From the NCBI GenBank assembly GCA_963555705.1, contig OY743172.1:17235446-17299445 (forward strand): a stretch of 64,000 nucleotides of DNA. Reading direction: 5' to 3'. The DNA comes from Ligustrum vulgare. Lineage: Eukaryota > Streptophyta > Magnoliopsida > Lamiales > Oleaceae. Under the pieces are notes generated by a model, which ran no database searches, was not told the origin of the DNA, and was given only the letters and a program-made list of their open reading frames with translations. Below are positions 59,743 through 64,000 of the stretch, one piece after another (the first letter of the stretch is position 1; each line of letters begins with the position of its first letter). A program made the position numbers and the translations under genes.

Positions 59743-60911
59743 AATGCAGGTGTCAGGGTATCACTAACGTGTACACTTCAAACTTGCCGCGTATCACAGA
59801 CGGTGCAACATGTTGGATTACATGTAGAATCATTTTGTTATTAATAAATAAAATATATATATATATGACTTTATCAAAAATTGTTACAATTATATATAAC
59901 TTCACCCAACTTTCAAAGTTTCAAGTATTCTAGGAAAAATACCAAGATTTTATTACATATATAATTTTTTTTTCTTTCTTTCTTTCTTTAAAAAAAAAAA
60001 AAATCAAGGCAGTAGAATGAACTCTCTAGTCATACTCCTAAAATAATGAGAAACGTCATCTATTTGTAGAAGTAAGTACGTAAATTAAAAAGAGCTCAGT
60101 TTTAATTCGAGGAAATTACATACAAACAGGTTTTTATCTTTTGATTTTCAGAAATCAGGTTGAAAGTTTTTTTATACAAAAATTAGGTGAAAATTAAACT
60201 GACATAAATCCATACCCCAAACCCCAACCCCACGGCACAGATTAGGATAAAATCAGTTGCCCGTTCCCATTCATTTCAAATCTAGTTGGGTGACGACAAT
60301 GTTTTCCTCTCCGATCTCCGGCGACTGCTTCGGTTGTGGACTTTGCACAGGGCAGTGTCTTTGCACGGTATCGGCACGACGGCTCCATCTTTGCAAGGCG
60401 ACCATACAATTGCGGTGTCTCTGACTATTCGTGGCTGCCCTCTTTTTGGCAAGATTGGATATTCGATGTCTCTTTGGTGTGTATTGGTTGTTGTTGTTAC
60501 GGGTGGAGGTGATGTAGTGGCGGCGGCGGCTATGGAGATGGTGGTTGTGGTGTTGGTGATGGCTGTGGAGATTGTGGCAGTGTTGGTGTTGATAGTGGCC
60601 GTGGAGAAGGTGGTTGTGGCTGTAGAGACGGAGGTGGTATTGGTGTTTGGTTGTAGCTGTGGAGATTGTTATGGTGTCGATGGTGGCTGTCGGAAGGCGG
60701 TGGCGGCGAGGTTTGATGGTAGCTGTGGAGATGGGGGAGTTGGGGTGCCCAGCGGCGCTTGAACAGATACAGTTTAACAGCGGTGGGTGGTGGTGCAATT
60801 TGGAAGTGGGTGCGGTGCGGCTACAGTTGGTGATTTTTGGATCTAAGGTGACTGGTGGAGGTGGTGGTGGTGGTGGTGGCGGCAATAGTTGGTGTCGGTG
60901 GTGGTGGTTAT
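59743..60911. other. Upstream flank of vicilin copy 2 and GGTGG-rich DNA
   Basis: Counterpart of 25738-26494 joined to 35584-36050, showing the empty CACTA site at about 60431-60441. From 60470 on it is GGTGG/GTTGTGG low-complexity DNA. The open frame at 60286-60762 is compositionally biased and not supported. Confidence 0.55.
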
Positions 60912-61690
60912 AAATTTGTAACCTAGTTGTGACTTAATAAATTTGTAAATTGTGACCGAAAAATAAGTTGTGAATACAAATTGTAAAAATTGTGACTCAT
61001 AAAATCGAGATTTGTGACCGAGAAAAAGTTATGACTTATAAATTTCGATAATTGTGACCAAAAAATAAGTTGTGAACTAAAATATTCAGAATTTGTGACC
61101 TAAAAAGATGTCGTGACTTATAAAATTTGTAACTTGTGATCGATAAGATAGTCGTGACCGATTAATTTGATAATTTGTGATAAAAAAATAAGTTGTGACC
61201 TATAAAATTTGTAATTTGTGACCTTTAAAATTTGTGTCTTGTAACCTGTGACCATAAATCGTGTAGTTGTAACCATAATTTGTTAAATTGTGACTAATTG
61301 ACTCGAGATTTGCGACGGGAAAAAATTATGACCAACGAAATTTGAAATTTGTGACCGAGAAATAAATTGTGACCAATGAAATTTGTGATTTGTGACCAAT
61401 AGACTCTAGATTTGCAACTGAAAAAGTCGTGACCTACGAAATTCGAAATTTGTGACAAAAAAATAAATTGTGACCTAAAAAATTGTGACTGTGACCATAA
61501 ACTTATGATTTGATTTGTGACTTGTGACCTAAAAAATTGTGACTTGTGACTATAATAAGCTATGACCCTAAAAGTCATCCAAATAATTTTATAAATTGTG
61601 ACCTACAAAATTTATGATATGTGACCAAGAAAACTAGTAATTTGTGAAAATTGTGACATAAAAAATCTTGATTTGTATTCGAGAAAAAAT
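60912..61690. repeat. TTGTGACC-type degenerate array, copy 2
   Basis: Counterpart of 36051-36830, with scattered motif changes. Confidence 0.8.
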
Positions 61691-63866
61691 TGTGACCAAT
61701 GAAATTTGTGATTTGTGACAAAAAAAATCGTGACCTACGAAATTCGAAATTTGTGACTGAGAAATAAATTGTGACCTAAAAAATTGTGACTTGTGATCAT
61801 AAACGGTAAAATATATAATTAATTAAGATTTGATTTTTGAAATAAAACATTTTCTTAATTTTGAAAATGTGTACTTTAAAAACCTTAATTAATTATAATT
61901 AATCATTTTTGAGGAGGGGTGGGGTGGGTGGGGTCGGGGTGGGTGAGATTGGGTGGTTGGGGCAAAGTGTGAACAAATAGAAGAAAAATCATTTTGGAGG
62001 TGGGGTGGGGGTGGGATGGCGGGCTGGGGTGGGTCGGGGTCTGTCGCTGGGGTGAGATGAATTTGTCGCGTTGTGATGAGGTGGGTTAGGGTAGGGTAGG
62101 GTCGAGTGGGGTTGAGGTGGGTGTGGTGGGTTGGGTCGAGTGGGGTGGGTTAAATAATTTTGGGTGAGGGGTGTGGCTTTGGCGAGATCAATTTGTCACT
62201 TTGCGATAAGAAAAAAATGTGACCAATGAAATTTGTGATTTGTGACCAATTGACTCTAGATTTGCGACCAAAAAAATCGTGACCTACGAAATTCGAAATT
62301 TGTGACTGAGAAATAAATTGTGATCTAAAAAATTGTGACTTGTGATCATAAACGGTAAAATATATAATTAATTAAGATCTGATTTTTGAAATAAAACATT
62401 TTCTTAATTTTGAAAATGTGTACTTTAAAAACCTTAATTAATTATAATTAATCATTTTTGAGGAGGGGTGGGGTGGGTGGGGTCGGGGTGGGTGAGATTG
62501 GGTGGTTGGGGCAAAGTGTGAACAAATAGAAGAAAAATCATTTTGGAGGTGGGGTGGGGGTGGGATGGCGGGCTGGGGTGGGTCGGGGTCTGTCGCTGGG
62601 GTGAGATGAATTTGTCGCGTTGTGATGAGGTGGGTTAGGGTAGGGTTGGGTCGAGTGGGGTTGAGGTGGGTGTGGTGGGTTGGGTCGAGTGGGGTGGGTT
62701 AAATAATTTTGGGTGAGGGGGTGTGGCTTTGGCGAGATCAATTTGTCACTTTGCGATAAGAAAAAATTGTGACCAATGAAATTTGTGATTTGTGACCAAT
62801 TGACTCTAGATTTGCGACCAAAAAAATCGTGACCTACGAAATTCGAAATTTGTGACTGAGAAATAAATTGTGACCTAAAAAATTGTGACTTGTGATCATA
62901 AACGGTAAAATATATAATTAATTAAGATCTGATTTTTGAAATAAAACATTTTCTTAATTTTGAAAATGTGTACTTTAAAAACCTTAATTAATTATAATTA
63001 ATCATTTTTGAGGAGGGGTGGGGTGGGTGGGGTCGGGGTGGGTGAGATTGGGTGGTTGGGGCAAAGTGTGAACAAATAGAAGAAAAATCATTTTGGAGGT
63101 GGGGTGGGGTGGGATGGCAGGCTGGGGTGGGTCAGGGTCTGTCGCCGGGGTGAGATGAATTTGTCGCGTTGTGATGAGGTGGGTTAGGGTAGGGTAGGGT
63201 AGGGTCGAGTGGGGTTGAGGTGGGTGTGGTGGGTTGGGTCGAGTGGGGTGGGTTAAATAATTTTGGGTGAGGGGGTGTGGCTTTGGCGAGATCAATTTGT
63301 CACTTTGCGATGAGAAAAAATTGTGACCAATGAAATTTGTGATTTGTGACCAATTGACTCTAGATTTGCGACCAAAAAAAATCGTGACCTACGAAATTCG
63401 AAATTTGTGACTGAGAAATAAATTGTGACCTAAAAAATTGTGACTTGTGATCATAAACGGTAAAATATATAATTAATTAAGATCTGATTTTTGAAATAAA
63501 ACATTTTCTTAATTTTGAAAATGTGTACTTTAAAAACCTTAATTAATTATAATTAATCATTTTTGAGGAGGGGTGGGGTGGGTGGGGTCGGGGTGGGTGA
63601 GATTGAGTGGTTGGGGCAAAGTGTGAACAAATAGAAGAAAAATCATTTTGGAGGTGGGGTGGGGTGGGGTGGGATGGCGGGCTGGGGTGGGTCAGGGTCT
63701 GTCGCTGGGGTGAGATGAATTTGTCACGTTGTGATGAGGTGGGTTAGGGTAGGGTAGGGTAGGGTCGAGTGGGGTCGGTGGGTGTGGTGGGTTGGGTCGA
63801 GTGGGGTGGGTTAAATAATTTTGGGTGAGGGGGTGTGGCTTTGGCGAGATCAATTTGTCACTTTGC
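61691..63866. repeat. Four-unit tandem array of a composite 527-554 bp unit, copy 2 only
   Basis: The anchor TGTGACCAATGAAATTTGTG occurs at 61691, 62218, 62768 and 63322, giving periods of 527, 550 and 554 bp. Each unit has a TTGTGACC half, an AT-rich spacer with AATTAATTAAGAT, and a GGGGTGGGGT / TAGGG half ending at TTTGCGAT. Copy 1 has a single unit (36831-37463). The last unit is followed by DNA matching copy 1 from about 37460. Confidence 0.93.
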
Positions 63867-64000
63867 GATGAGGTGGGGTGGGGTTGAGTGCGGGTGGGAT
63901 GGGATGGGATGGGGAAGGGTAGGAAAACATCGAGCAGGAAGAAGAATTTGGGGTAGGGTAGGGTGGGGTGTATCTGGTGGGGGTGGGATGGGGTGGTCAG
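63867..64000. repeat. G-rich array end, copy 2, cut by the window
   Basis: GATGGGATGGG and GGGTAGGG runs matching 37463-37597 of copy 1. The window ends inside it. Confidence 0.8.

Larger units (their letters stand above)
44498..64000 (+). repeat. Segmental duplication, copy 2 (continues beyond the window)
   Basis: The match to copy 1 starts abruptly at 44498 (equal to 3821, inside MCCA intron 7) and runs to the end of the window. It lacks the three large insertions of copy 1 but has its own small ones (54916-55589, 57236-57373, about 46403-46487) and an expanded array near the right end. Confidence 0.93.

Noticed and set aside
61913..63866. Interstitial telomere repeats suggested by GGGTTAGGGTAGGG
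   Set aside because: Plant telomeres are TTTAGGG; here the unit drifts among TAGGG, TGGGG and GATGGG and is better described as a G-rich minisatellite.

Overview
The window is nuclear DNA of a eudicot plant: plant-style introns, long AT-rich spacers, and dense CACTA, hAT, PIF/Harbinger and LTR elements. The gene set (mitochondrial methylcrotonyl-CoA carboxylase, a 7S vicilin-like seed globulin) would suit an asterid, perhaps Lamiales, but the sequence alone does not fix the species.

The main feature is a segmental duplication in direct orientation. Copy 1 runs from 3821 to at least 37597. Copy 2 runs from 44498 to the window end at 64000. Each copy carries, in order: the last three exons of the carboxylase alpha subunit gene (MCCA), a two-exon gene of unknown function on the minus strand, a six-exon vicilin-like gene on the minus strand, and flanking arrays of a short TTGTGACC-type repeat. 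The complete-looking MCCA (exons from 604 on; the 5' part lies before the window) belongs to copy 1. Copy 2 starts inside MCCA intron 7, so it holds only an orphan biotinyl-domain fragment. About 6.9 kb of transposon debris separates the copies (copia remnant, a long LTR-like element with a perfect 5-bp target duplication, a gypsy-like remnant).

The two copies act as natural filled and empty sites for each other, so many insertions can be placed to the base. Copy 1 only: a 5.08-kb copia element with identical 273-bp LTRs and an open gag-pol, sitting inside exon 2 of the vicilin gene; a 9.1-kb CACTA element with two damaged transposase genes; and a 2.39-kb LTR-like element. Copy 2 only: a 674-bp non-autonomous CACTA element with a tRNA-like segment, a 138-bp MITE, and a four-unit expansion of a roughly 550-bp satellite-like unit. 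Both copies: a hAT MITE and a Harbinger-like MITE in the intron of the unknown gene, and two further TIR elements upstream of it; these predate the duplication.

Copy 1 of the vicilin gene is therefore broken by a recent insertion while copy 2 is open (six exons, 460 codons). In both copies the vicilin gene lies between inverted arrays (GTCACAA on the left, TTGTGAC on the right). The outermost ends in copy 1 look like MULE-type termini, so the whole storage-protein gene may have been carried by a Pack-MULE-like element. This is the most speculative and most interesting reading of the window.
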